Under the pieces are notes generated by a model. The model ran no database searches and had not been told where the DNA came from. It saw only the letters and a program-made list of their open reading frames with translations. Of a stretch of 64,000 bases of DNA, positions 24,819 through 34,318 are shown piece by piece; positions within the stretch are counted from its first letter, which is position 1, and each line of letters opens with the position of its first letter. The stretch comes from CAVVYJ01 sp963752495 (GTDB lineage Bacteria; Pseudomonadota; Gammaproteobacteria; Burkholderiales; Methylophilaceae). The position numbers were made by a program, and so were the translations under genes. The stretch is from positions 1 through 64,000 of the forward strand of contig CAVVYJ010000001.1 of the NCBI GenBank assembly GCA_963752495.1, in the 5' to 3' direction.

Positions 24819-25503
24819 ATTGCGCATAAAATTTGGCGATGTCTGTTTGCGTGATTTTTCCGTTATGTAATGCACTTGCAGTTAATGCGCCTGACAATCC
24901 CATGGATGCTAGCGTCTGGAGATCTTCGATGTTGCGCACACCACCCGCTGCATAGAGTTTAGAGGATTTGTTGAGCGCCATTATTTGCCCAAGTCGCGCT
25001 GTATCTGTTCCTTGAGCGCCCCCCACAGTATTTAACGTCATGCAAATGACTTCATCTGGCCAATGCTCGGCCGATTCGTGCAGTGCAGCAATGCCTATTG
25101 CGCCATTTGCGTTAAAATCTAACGAAAGCACATACGGTTTTTGCTGTTTAAGATAACTTTCTAAAGTTAAAAAACTCTCAGAGCCCAATACTGGAAAGGC
25201 TTTTGCGCTTGTTCGATGATTGCCTGCGTCTAACCAAATGTGCACATTTGGAAAATTCGAATTGATTTTTTTAATCAAATTATCGTGGTTGCCTGTGCCT
25301 AGAATCGCATCAATATCCGCAATGTATATGGTCCGAAATGGGTATAATTTCAGCAACGCGGTAACCACATTCAAAGCGTCACTCGAATTGCAAAGCTGGG
25401 ATTTTATTGGCTGGTATCGCTCGCGCAGGCCATGTTTTGCATGCACTACCTGACCATGCATTAGATCAATAACAGGGATGATTTGAAACGGATAGTCTTG
25501 CAC
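24817..25503 (-). CDS. HisA/HisF-like TIM-barrel protein of the C1 cofactor cluster
   Basis: 228 residues from a GTG at 25503 (MQDYPFQIIPVIDLMHGQVV). The IPVIDL strand with its aspartate, TIYIADIDAILGTG, YVLSLDFNANG (second acidic residue) and LYAAGGVRNIEDLQTL (phosphate-binding loop) mark a HisA/HisF-fold protein. True HisA normally lies in a his operon; here the gene is single and diverges from an ATP-grasp gene in a block of methylofuran/H4MPT genes. HisA-like genes are known to accompany these cofactor clusters in methylotrophs. A phosphate-sugar or furan-precursor step is plausible, but I cannot assign it. Its start region overlaps the divergent start by 6 to 21 bases. Confidence 0.72.
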   Translation of the reverse strand: MQDYPFQIIPVIDLMHGQVVHAKHGLRERYQPIKSQLCNSSDALNVVTALLKLYPFRTIYIADIDAILGTGNHDNLIKKINSNFPNVHIWLDAGNHRTSAKAFPVLGSESFLTLESYLKQQKPYVLSLDFNANGAIGIAALHESAEHWPDEVICMTLNTVGGAQGTDTARLGQIMALNKSSKLYAAGGVRNIEDLQTLASMGLSGALTASALHNGKITQTDIAKFYAQ

Positions 25504-26490
25504 AAAAAACTTTCAACAATATTTGTGTGTGAATTTATCACAGCAGGCGGCTTTAATCACGCAGAATTGCCACAGTCATTGGTGCATGAGGGCGTGCTGA
25601 TGCGCGATGCCTTGTTAGCCGATTTGTCGCAACTGCCATACCAAGTCAGCACAACGGTCGATGCGCGTTTAGCGATACCAAAGCATTGTCATACTTATAC
25701 ACGCGTTCAAAGAGATGATGATGTTTGGCAAGTTTGGGAGCATGCGATGCAAGCTGCTGATGCGGTTTGGCTGATAGCGCCAGAAACTGATGGGCTGCTA
25801 AAGAAATTAACGAAATTAGCAGTAAAACTGCAAAAAATTATTATTGGCTGTGGTCTGGAAAGTATTGCTGTATCAACAAGTAAGCTTGCAACTTGCCAAA
25901 TTTTGCAGAAAGCAGGTATCAGTACTATACCAACCTATACACTAGAAAACTGGCCAAAAAGTGCTGGCATTTGGGTAGCAAAGCCAGATGATGGTGCAGG
26001 TTGTGATGCTACAGTCTGTTTTGATAGCGCAGAGGCATTAGCCAACTGGATAAACATTAACAATAAAGCTGCGAGTCATGTTATACAACCCTTTCAAAAG
26101 GGTATAGCAGCCAGTATTTCGTGTGTGATGCGAAATGGAAAAGCTTTTGTTTTAAGTTGCAATCAGCAAATAATTGAAATCAATAATCATCAACTCAGTT
26201 ACCATGGAAGTAAAATCAATGCGATGTACGAGAGCTATTTATCATTTGAAGTAATTGCAAATAAGATTGCACAAACGATGCCAGATTTGGCTGGTTATGT
26301 GGGGGTAGATGTCATTGTAAACGACGACAAAGTAATTGTGGTGGAGATTAATCCACGGCTAACGACAAGTTATTGTGCACTTTCAAAAGCGATTGGTGTT
26401 AATCCAGCAGAGCTTATTATTAATACGCTTACGCAAGAAAACTACATTTGGCCAAAGCTTGAAAAGAATGTCATCGAGCTATATGTCTAA
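25498..26490 (+). CDS. ATP-grasp ligase, MfnD-like
   Basis: About 330 residues, starting at TTG 25498 (MHKKLSTIFVCEFITAGGFN) or at TTG 25483. ATP-grasp features are IWVAKPDDGAGCDATVCFD, FQKGIAASISCVMRNG and VIVVEINPRLTTSYCALSKA with the metal-binding Glu and Asn. In methanogens MfnD ligates glutamate to tyramine in methanofuran synthesis. The next genes (MfnF-like and MfnE-like) belong to the same pathway, so MfnD is the best guess. It overlaps the MfnF-like gene by 8 bases. Its first 15 bases are identical to those of the other ATP-grasp gene at 17841, also a TTG start. Confidence 0.72.
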   Translation: MHKKLSTIFVCEFITAGGFNHAELPQSLVHEGVLMRDALLADLSQLPYQVSTTVDARLAIPKHCHTYTRVQRDDDVWQVWEHAMQAADAVWLIAPETDGLLKKLTKLAVKLQKIIIGCGLESIAVSTSKLATCQILQKAGISTIPTYTLENWPKSAGIWVAKPDDGAGCDATVCFDSAEALANWININNKAASHVIQPFQKGIAASISCVMRNGKAFVLSCNQQIIEINNHQLSYHGSKINAMYESYLSFEVIANKIAQTMPDLAGYVGVDVIVNDDKVIVVEINPRLTTSYCALSKAIGVNPAELIINTLTQENYIWPKLEKNVIELYV

Positions 26491-27563
26491 AGATGTGATT
26501 TTTAAAACAGTCGGCTGGGACATCGGTGGCGCACATCTAAAAGCAGTGCTACTTGAAGATGGCAAGCTGATAAATGCGATTCAGCGCCCATGCGAGCTAT
26601 GGCGTGGCTTGGACAGGCTTGAAGCTTCTATAAAAAGTATTTTAGAAAAATTCAACGTTCAACAAACTGCAGCGAGTCATGCGGTAACAATGACTGGAGA
26701 ACTGGTAGATTTGTTCGAAAATCGCCGCGAAGGGGTCATTGCGATTTCGAACTTGGTTTCTAAACTGCTAGGTAAACAAACCCAATTTTATGCGGCGGGG
26801 ATGTTCTATCAAAATCAGACTGCTATAGACAATCAACATCGTAGTTTTGTGGGTATAGAAAGCGTTTCTAAGCACGCAGAACGCATCGCATCTGCTAACT
26901 GGTATGCGAGTGCCAGCTTGCTGGCAAGCTATGTTCCCGATGCGTTATTTGTAGACATGGGAAGTACCACTACAGATATTATCCCGATTGTTGCTGGTCG
27001 GGTAGCGAATATTGGTCTGTCGGATGCGCTGCGTATGCAGGAAGATACGCTTGTATATTCAGGCGTAGTGCGAACACCTGTGATGGCGCTCGCTCAAAAG
27101 TTAAATTTTAATGGTGTAGATGTAAATGTTGCTGCAGAGTATTTTGCGACGATGGCGGATGTGTATCGTTTGACGGGAGATTTGAAGCCAGAAAACGACA
27201 TGGCGGAGACCGCTGATGGTAAGGGCAAAACCGCGCTGGAAAGCGCTAGGCGCTTGGCACGCATGATAGGGCATGATGTAGAGGATAAGTCTCTTGAAAC
27301 ATGGAAAAAACTCGCACATAGCCTGTAAAAAAATGCAAATCAATCAAATTAAAATGGCGGTTAACAAGCACTTAAGACCCAATACACCTATTATAGGCGC
27401 GGGGGCGGGTGCATTTTTGGTTGAGGCGCTAGCAGATGAGATGAATTGTGCATTTATGACGGTAGCAGATGCGCTTAAAATGGAATTAAATGATACATTG
27501 TCTACTTGTTTTCCTGCATACGCGGTGGCGTATTTGGCTTTTGTAGAGGCTACGAGCAATTGA
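26483..27563 (+). CDS. MfnF-like hydantoinase/oxoprolinase-family protein, one frameshift
   Basis: The start is ATG 26483 (MSKDVIFKTVGWDIGGAHLK), with the actin-like phosphate motif GWDIGGAHLKAVLLEDG, then VTMTGELVDLFENRREGV and DALFVDMGSTTTDIIPIVAG. The frame meets a stop at 27326, but the next frame continues at once with KKMQINQIKMAVNKHL and PIIGAGAGAFLVEALADEM, the usual C-terminus of this family. One extra base at about 27326 explains the split, giving about 360 residues. In methanogens MfnF joins the furan and tyramine-glutamate moieties of methanofuran; methylotroph homologues (orf22 type) are expected to make methylofuran. The stop TGA overlaps the next gene's TTG start. Confidence 0.78.
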
Positions 27564-28969
27564 CGATACTGAAACATGAGTTAGCTTATCACCATGACAG
27601 CGCAAAGCTGTTCAGCCGCATTGCGCATGAGCCTTGGGCGATGATGCTAGACAGCGGACAGACAATTAATGCAAGCACTGGTCAGATTGGTAGCCAGTAT
27701 GGACGCTACGATATATTGGTGTCTAACCCAATTGCAACAATAGTCACTATGGGCAACGAAACAACAATTACGAAAAGTGGACAAATCGAAACCTCGGTAG
27801 AAGATCCATTTTTATTGCTTAACAATTTATTGATAGAGCATAAAGCGCCACAAACAGAGGTGCCATTTGCAGGCGGTGCGCTAGGATATTTTGCTTATGA
27901 TCTGGCGCGCCGGATAGAAACTCTGAGTGACACAAAATCACCCGAAAACATTCCGGAAATGATGGTAGGAATTTACGATTGGGCGATTGTTGTGGATCAC
28001 CGTGCTCAGCGTAGCTTGATGATTTCGCATGGGTTTTCTGAAGAAACTCGTAAAAATTGGCATGCGCTAATTGCCTTGTTTGACGAGCCCTTTTTAGCTA
28101 TTGAAAACAATTTTAAAGTCACTTCTGCAATTGCTTCTAATTTTTCTGAGCAAACATATAGTGAAGCTTTTAAGCGTGTACAACAGTATATTAAAGCGGG
28201 TGATTGTTATCAGGTAAATCTAGCGCAACGCTTTTCTGCAAAGGTTGAGGGAGATAGCTGGGTTGCCTACCAATTGTTGCGCAAAGTAAGTCCGGCGCCG
28301 TTTATGGCATATATGCATTTGCCATTAAATCAGAATGAAAGTTTTCAGGTGATTTCAAATTCACCTGAGCGCTTTATCCAAACTGTAGATAGCCATGTGG
28401 AAACGCGCCCGATTAAAGGCACGCGGCCTCGCTCGAATGATGCCGCAGAAGATTTGGCATACTCAAATGAGCTATTGACGAGCATCAAAGATAGGGCGGA
28501 AAATTTGATGATTGTCGATTTGCTCAGAAATGACATTGGTAAGAATTGCGAAACTGGTACCGTTAAAGCAGAAAAACTGTTTCAGTTGCAAAGTTTTGCT
28601 AATGTGCATCATCTTGTCAGTATTATTACTGGCAAGCTAAAACAAGGCGCGACTGCCATTGATTTGCTAAAAGGCTGTTTCCCTGGAGGCTCCATTACAG
28701 GCGCACCTAAAGTACGTGCTATGCAGATTATTAATGAGTTGGAGCCGCATCGTCGAGGCATTTATTGTGGTGCTATTGGCTATATAGGTTTTGATGGTAA
28801 CATGGATACCAACATCGCCATTCGCACGGCAATAGTTTGCAAAGGTAAAATTAGCTTTTATGCAGGCGGCGGTATAGTTGCTGACTCAGTATGCGAAAAA
28901 GAATATACAGAAACTTTGGACAAGGCCGCTAGCATGACGGCCATACTGCAATACTTTATGCAAAAATGA
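27560..28969 (+). CDS. pabB: Aminodeoxychorismate synthase component I
   Basis: About 469 residues from TTG 27560 (MTILKHELAYHHDSAKLFSR), overlapping the preceding stop. It aminates chorismate to 4-amino-4-deoxychorismate for p-aminobenzoate and folate. The chorismate-binding domain shows GDCYQVNLAQRF, RPIKGTRPRS with the catalytic lysine typical of PabB (rather than TrpE), RAENLMIVDLLRNDIGK and FPGGSITGAPKVRAMQII, and ends with YAGGGIVADS. Placement within the pterin/furan cofactor block suggests supply of aryl precursor to H4MPT and folate. The glutaminase partner pabA is not in the window. The next gene's ATG overlaps its TGA, indicating translational coupling. Confidence 0.9.
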   Translation: MTILKHELAYHHDSAKLFSRIAHEPWAMMLDSGQTINASTGQIGSQYGRYDILVSNPIATIVTMGNETTITKSGQIETSVEDPFLLLNNLLIEHKAPQTEVPFAGGALGYFAYDLARRIETLSDTKSPENIPEMMVGIYDWAIVVDHRAQRSLMISHGFSEETRKNWHALIALFDEPFLAIENNFKVTSAIASNFSEQTYSEAFKRVQQYIKAGDCYQVNLAQRFSAKVEGDSWVAYQLLRKVSPAPFMAYMHLPLNQNESFQVISNSPERFIQTVDSHVETRPIKGTRPRSNDAAEDLAYSNELLTSIKDRAENLMIVDLLRNDIGKNCETGTVKAEKLFQLQSFANVHHLVSIITGKLKQGATAIDLLKGCFPGGSITGAPKVRAMQIINELEPHRRGIYCGAIGYIGFDGNMDTNIAIRTAIVCKGKISFYAGGGIVADSVCEKEYTETLDKAASMTAILQYFMQK

Positions 28970-29652
28970 TCAAGTTTCTAAAAAAATGGATGTACAAGTT
29001 TTTCGGGATAAAAATGCAAAAAAATCACGTTGGAGCAAGGTGGGTAGTAAAAATTGGCGGTAGTTTATTAGGTTCACCTGAGCTTGAGCGATGGTTGGCA
29101 CTTTTTGCAAAATTTAGTGACGGACAGATTATCGTCGTGCCTGGTGGTGGTTTATTCGCCAATGCAGTACGTGAAGCACAAAAACTATCCAAAATTAGTG
29201 ATGCCTGTGCACATCGGTTGGCGGTGCTGGCGATGGACCAATATGGATTATTGCTTGCAAATATGAACCCGGAATTAGCTACAGCCAGAACGGAAATGGA
29301 AATTGACGAACGTACCTGGCAGCACCGTTGCATTGTATGGCTACCAAGCCAAATGGTGTTGGCAGACGATACAATTCCACAAAGTTGGGATGTGACTTCA
29401 GACAGCATTGCCGCTTGGCTGGCGCAGAAAGTTAACGCGCAGCAGCTGGTATTGGTTAAGTCTGATAAGCCGATAGAATCCGAATTGAGTTTAAGAATGA
29501 TGACGAGTACAGGCATGCTGGATGAAGCGTTCAGCGCGTTTGTGCTCAACAAAACATTTGGTCGTTGGATGTTAAAAAAATCTGATTATGAGCATTTTTT
29601 AGAAGGCATCAACCTTGCCATGCTCGATAAAATCGGCTCTTCGCTTCACTAG
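28966..29652 (+). CDS. Amino-acid-kinase-fold protein, MfnE-like
   Basis: 228 residues from ATG 28966. The kinase motifs WVVKIGGSLLGSPELERWL (phosphate-binding lysine and glycines) and GQIIVVPGGGLFANAVREAQ are those of the aspartokinase/uridylate kinase fold. WDVTSDSIAAWLAQKV and LVLVKSDKPI are the nucleotide-binding part. In methanogens MfnE phosphorylates aminomethylfuran-phosphate to a diphosphate used by MfnF. Methylotroph clusters contain a homologue (orf21 type), and the MfnF-like gene is nearby. This makes a methylofuran role likely, by inference. A second ATG at 29014 (MQKNHVG) is a possible shorter start. It is coupled to pabB by a 4-base overlap. Confidence 0.78.
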   Translation: MIKFLKKWMYKFFGIKMQKNHVGARWVVKIGGSLLGSPELERWLALFAKFSDGQIIVVPGGGLFANAVREAQKLSKISDACAHRLAVLAMDQYGLLLANMNPELATARTEMEIDERTWQHRCIVWLPSQMVLADDTIPQSWDVTSDSIAAWLAQKVNAQQLVLVKSDKPIESELSLRMMTSTGMLDEAFSAFVLNKTFGRWMLKKSDYEHFLEGINLAMLDKIGSSLH

Positions 29653-29661
29653 GTCTGTGTT

Positions 29662-30030
29662 ATGAAAGGTAAAGTCTATTCTGATGCAGAGATTACAGAA
29701 AAGCTACAACAAGAGCTTCCACACTGGATTTTAGAGAACGGCTGGATACGCCGTAAATATAAAACCAGCGGCTGGAAGGCCACGCTAATGGTGGTGAATA
29801 CCGTTGGGCATTTGGCTGAAGCCGCGTGGCATCACCCGGATTTAACAGTTTCGTATGCATTTGTGATTGTGAAACTCTGCACGCACGATGCAAAAGGCAT
29901 TACGGACAAAGATTTTGAACTGGCAAAAAAAATCGAAGAAGTGATTGGCTGGCAACCCGCGTTGGAGGGTGGTGCGCTGGAAGGCACGCCAAACGAGGAT
30001 CAGCGGTTTAAATATATCAAATACGACTAG
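29662..30030 (+). CDS. Pterin-4a-carbinolamine dehydratase
   Basis: 122 residues beginning MKGKVYSDAEITEKLQQELP. The catalytic histidine motif is GHLAEAAWHHPDLTVSYAFV. Enzymes of this family dehydrate 4a-hydroxytetrahydropterins. In methylotroph cofactor clusters the gene (pcd) is thought to help pterin metabolism; phenylalanine hydroxylase recycling is the alternative, but no phhA is present here. The sequence is intact and slightly longer than typical (about 95-115), with a C-terminal GALEGTPNEDQ tail. Its TAG stop shares the palindrome CTAG (30027-30030) with the stop of the convergent RND gene. Confidence 0.88.
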   Translation: MKGKVYSDAEITEKLQQELPHWILENGWIRRKYKTSGWKATLMVVNTVGHLAEAAWHHPDLTVSYAFVIVKLCTHDAKGITDKDFELAKKIEEVIGWQPALEGGALEGTPNEDQRFKYIKYD

Positions 30031-33000
30031 GCTTGTTGTTGTTTTTCAAATCGCCCAAAATGTAACATAATCGTCGGCAAAATCAGCAAGTTCAAAATTG
30101 TCGAAGTCACTAAACCACCCACAATAATCGTTGCCATCGGGCCTTCAATCTCTCGCCCGGGCTGGCCGCTACCCGCAGCCAATGGCAGCAAGCCCAGTGC
30201 GGTTACCAGCGCAGTCATTAACACAGAAGGCAAGCGCTCAGTGGCCCCGCGAATGCAGGTTTCTAAATTCCAGGTACATTTTTCCTCATCAATCAAATGC
30301 TGAAAATGTGAAACCATCATAATTGAATTGCGGAGCGTAATACCAAATAGCGTGACAAAGCCCACTAGTGAACCCAGTGAAATCCAGCCACCAGTAAATA
30401 GCGCTGCAAGAACACCACCAATTAAGGCAAACGGCAGGTTGGCAAAAGTCAGGAGCAGGTTACGTAGCCTTCCAAAAGCAATGTAAAGCATCAGAAAAAT
30501 CGCCACACCTGCCAGCAATGAATGCACAACCAAATCTTCGCGCGATTGCGCATTGGCTTCTGCCTCGCCGGTAAATTCTAAGTAATTGCCATTGTGCAGT
30601 TTGATATCACTTCTGATACGCTTTTTAAGTCTCATCGTTAAAGCTCGTCTACATCGCGGCCTTCCACATTCGCTGTGACGGTTTGGATGCGCTTAGCGCC
30701 AGCGTGCAGAATTTTAGAACGCCCATTTTCTTGGTTGATAAACGCGATATCTTTGAGATGCAGTAATCTGCCTTCGGGATTGAAAAGCGGAATGTTGCCG
30801 ATATCGCCAATATCATCACGCGCCTCTTCATTTAACACAACACTTAAACCAACCACGCGGTTGCCTAGGTATACTTGCGCAACCGGAACGCTTTCATAGG
30901 CTGCACGCAAGGTATCTAGCACATCTACTGGCTGCAAGCCCCAGATTGCCAGCTTGTCCGGCCGAAGACGAATCACTGCCTGCGGCGTGCCTGGCGGGGA
31001 CTGTACCAGCACGTCTTGTGCGCCTTTAATGCCCGAAACAAGCCCTGCGATAGTTTGTGCATCACGGTCTAGCGCATCCAAATCGTTGCCGAATATGTTG
31101 ATAACGACAGAGGCGGCGTAGCCTGAAATCGTTTCTTCGATACGCTCGGTTAAAAAAGTATTAATGGCAAAATTGACGCCTACAAAGCCGATTTCTGCTA
31201 CGCCGTCATTGTCCTGATCTTCGGTTTCACCGGCGAGCTCCTCACGAATATCCGCCAAAATCCGATTTTGCTCTTCACCGGAAAGTGTGCCGATTTCAAT
31301 TTCAAATTCACTGTAATGCGTGCCAAATGTATCCGCGCCATTGGGTGCGCGGCCTACCCATTGGGTGACTGATTTAACGCCGTCAATTTTCCGTAATACT
31401 TTGGCAACGGTTTTGCCTAGCCTTAACGACTCTTGCTCCGAAGTGCCAGGCACAGCAGTCATGTGCATTATAAAATGACCTTCGTGCAGGGCGGGGATAA
31501 ACTGGTTTTTGAATAAGGGCAATATGCCTAAACCTAGGGCGATTAAAATAAAACTGATTGCAAGCACTGCTTTGTAATACTTTTCGATGGCATGCAGCAT
31601 CTTGATGTAACGTGCTTTAATCCATTTAATAACGGGTGAATCTTCGGATTCTAGCTTTGCTTCACCAAGCAAAACGTAGCAAAGCGCGGGAGTAACAGTG
31701 AGAGCAACAATAAGTGAAGCTAGAATTGCTGCAATGTAAGCAAACCCGAGTGGCGCAAATAACTTGCCCGCAACGCCAGATAAGGTAAGTAGCGGCATAA
31801 AGACGAGTGCAACAATGATGGTGGCATAGACGACTGAACTGCGCACTTCCATTGAGGCATTGAATACGACTTGGAAAATAGATTTTGGCTTCTTAAGTAA
31901 ACGGTTTTCTCGCAAACGCCGGAAAATGTTTTCGGTGTCGATAATCGCGTCATCCACCACCTCGCCAAGAGCAATCGCCAAACCACCTAATACCATGATA
32001 TTTAAGCCAATTTTGAAGTAACTTAAGACAACTATCGCTGTCAGGAGTGATAGAGGGATTGCGGTGGCTGAGATAAAGGCAGTACGTGCGTTGAACAAAA
32101 ATAAAAACAAAACAGTGATGACCAAAATCGAGCCAATGAGAATATCAGTGCGCACACCATCAATCGCAGTATCAATAAAATTGGCGGGGCGGAATAATCC
32201 TTCGTGCAGGGTGATTTGTTCAGTTTCTAAATTAGGCTTGAGCTCTTGCAATGCAGATTCAATCGCCTTAGTTACCGCATGGGTATTCGCCCCCAGCTGA
32301 CCTTGTACGGATAAATAAATGCCCGTTTCTTCGTTAATAGCTGCAGCGCTGATGGATGGTGCTGCGCCTTCCACCACGCGACCAATATCGCCAAGCTTGA
32401 TGGAATGACCATTTTTATGAAGTAGGGTTGCTTTTGCAAGTGTTTCTGGCGTGGTGGCTTGACCTTGCGTATTTACAATAATCCGTTGATTGCTATTTTG
32501 AATATAGCCTGCGCCACTTACACCAGTAGCTTTTTGCGCTGCGGCAACCACATCGTTAATGTTGAGCTGATACTGCACTAATTTAGCAGGGTCAACCTGA
32601 ATTTGAAATTGCCTTACCTCACCGCCAAAGACATTAACGTCTGCCACGCCCGGAATTGCAAGTAAATGCGGCACAATCGTCCAGTCGACAACGGTGCGGA
32701 GCTCCATCAAATTGCGCTTTGTGGAGGTTACGCCAAAGCCAAGCACTGTGCTGGCGCTTGATGTGAGCGGAGTGATGTTGGGTGTAATGCCTTTGGGAAT
32801 CTGATTGTTAAGTGTGCTTAAGCGCTCGGCAACAACCTGGCGATTGCGGTAAATGTCAGTATTCTCGTCAAAAATCACGGTGACTACCGATAAGCCCGGA
32901 ATCGATTGTGAGCGCATGTCTGCCACACCCACCGTGCCTGCAATGGCAGTTTCAATGGGCTGACTCACTAAACTTTCAACCAACTCTGCAGATAAGCCAG

Positions 33001-33160
33001 GCGATTCAGTTTGAATAATGATTTGTGTGGGGGAGAATTCTGGAAAAACGTCCAGATTGCTGCGTGTAAGGCTGTATGCCCCATACAGCACCACGAGACT
33101 AGCTAAGCCAATAATCACGCCATAAAAGCGAATGGAGAAGCGGACGATTGCCGACATCAT
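30027..33160 (-). CDS. Heavy-metal efflux RND transporter (CusA/CzcA family), one frameshift
   Basis: The inner-membrane pump of a tripartite efflux system. The long part (from ATG 33160, MMSAIVRFSIRFYGVIIGLA) holds the first periplasmic loop (TRSNLDVFPEFSPTQIIIQT), transmembrane helices 2-6 and most of the second loop. It stops after RDVDEL near 30640. The last segment (LKKRIRSDIKLHNGNYLEFTG, NSIMMVSHFQHLI) is in another frame. Inserting one base in the run at 30639-30643 joins them, giving about 1045 residues, normal for the family. The TM4 charged motif reads GEVVDDAIIDTENIFRRL, unlike the DFG-type motif of CzcA. The exported metal is not known. It follows its membrane-fusion protein by 86 bases on the same strand. 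Confidence 0.88.
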
Positions 33161-33245
33161 GGCAATTTAATCCTCATTTTAGCTCCGACATCACATCGCT
33201 TCGCGATGATGAGTCTGCACTGAAACTCGGTCTAAATTTGTCAAT

Positions 33246-34310
33246 TTAGTCCTCGTTTTCATTCTTAATCTGATATTTAAATTCTTCCGAAAGTAGCAGC
33301 TGTGCGCCGTTTACCACCACTTCATTTTCTGCGCTAATGCCCTGATTAAACCAGCCGGCATCGACCTCAGTGTCTGCCGAGATAGGTTTGCGCACGAACT
33401 GTTCTTTTCCCTGCTTAAAATACGCCCAAGGCTTGCCAGCATACCAAACAACAGCATTACTAGGGATGATGATGCCATTGCTAATACTGCTGGCTGCAGA
33501 TTCGGCCTCGACATTCACGCGCATGCCAATACGAAGTTGTTCGGCGGGGGCGCTGTAATAGAATGTTTTGCCGAAACCGTTACTATCGGCATGCCCAGCC
33601 GGTGAAACGTACACAGCCTTGATGGGTGCTGTGGATTCATTTAGCGGCGTGATTGTAACTGTGTCGCCAGCGTTAGGGTTGGCAGTACTCATCGGTAGAC
33701 TCACTTGGATGAGTACATTATTTCTGCTGAGTAAGCTTTCCAAGTGTTCGGGCAGCTTGTCGTTTAAAGTGAGTTTAGCCAGCGCTTCGCCCCATTGTAA
33801 TTTCATGCTGGCTTGTAGGTTTTTAATCTGTAATTCATTCGATGTAATTTTTGCTTTATCCGCATCGACCAGCGTTAATGCCTCTTGCACAGCTCTATCA
33901 GAAACATTTTTATCATCAGAATTCAACGCTTTAAGTCGCTCATATTGCCTCAGATTTTGCTTACCAGCGGCACGGGCAGAGGCGATATCTGCTTGCAAGC
34001 TTAAAAATCTAGCTTTGGCTTCAATCAGCGAATCAATCGAAACGACGTTACCAAAGCTTTTGATTTCACCATTAAAGCTTGCTTCCTTTATTTTTGCTGT
34101 GGAGATACCACTGTTCTTTTGCACCGCCGGGGATAAGCTTACAATGTTAACGCCCTCCCTAGAAGCGACACGGTTAAGCCCTTCAATCTCTTCTTCTTGC
34201 TCGGTTCGATAGTTTTCATACTCATCTTTCCCATAAAAAATAAGCATCCAAAACAAAACTACAATCACAATTGCCTGTAATCCGATAATAAGTGCAAGTT
34301 TTTTGTTCAT
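33246..34310 (-). CDS. RND efflux periplasmic adaptor (membrane fusion protein)
   Basis: 354 residues. An N-terminal membrane anchor (LALIIGLQAIVIVVLFWMLI) is followed by a periplasmic HlyD/CusB-type body. An alpha-helical hairpin region lies around residues 95-170 (SLQADIASARAAGKQNLRQY). The beta-barrel part follows, with NAGDTVTITPLNES and IPSNAVVWYAGKPWAYFKQG. It links the pump to the outer-membrane channel. Neither CusF-like nor histidine-rich metal-binding extensions are visible, so the substrate is open. It lies 8 bases after the TolC-like gene, so the three are one operon in the order outer-membrane channel, adaptor, pump. Confidence 0.85.
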   Translation of the reverse strand: MNKKLALIIGLQAIVIVVLFWMLIFYGKDEYENYRTEQEEEIEGLNRVASREGVNIVSLSPAVQKNSGISTAKIKEASFNGEIKSFGNVVSIDSLIEAKARFLSLQADIASARAAGKQNLRQYERLKALNSDDKNVSDRAVQEALTLVDADKAKITSNELQIKNLQASMKLQWGEALAKLTLNDKLPEHLESLLSRNNVLIQVSLPMSTANPNAGDTVTITPLNESTAPIKAVYVSPAGHADSNGFGKTFYYSAPAEQLRIGMRVNVEAESAASSISNGIIIPSNAVVWYAGKPWAYFKQGKEQFVRKPISADTEVDAGWFNQGISAENEVVVNGAQLLLSEEFKYQIKNENED

Positions 34311-34318
34311 AGAGTTAC

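Noticed and set aside
30027..33160. A naturally split RND transporter with its C-terminal quarter as a separate gene
   Set aside because: Adding one base in the T-rich run near 30641 restores a continuous family sequence, and other genes in the window show the same kind of break.
33568..34212. Plus-strand open frame of 214 codons opposite the efflux adaptor
   Set aside because: The adaptor gene on the other strand is clear; the shadow frame has low-complexity hydrophobic composition only.
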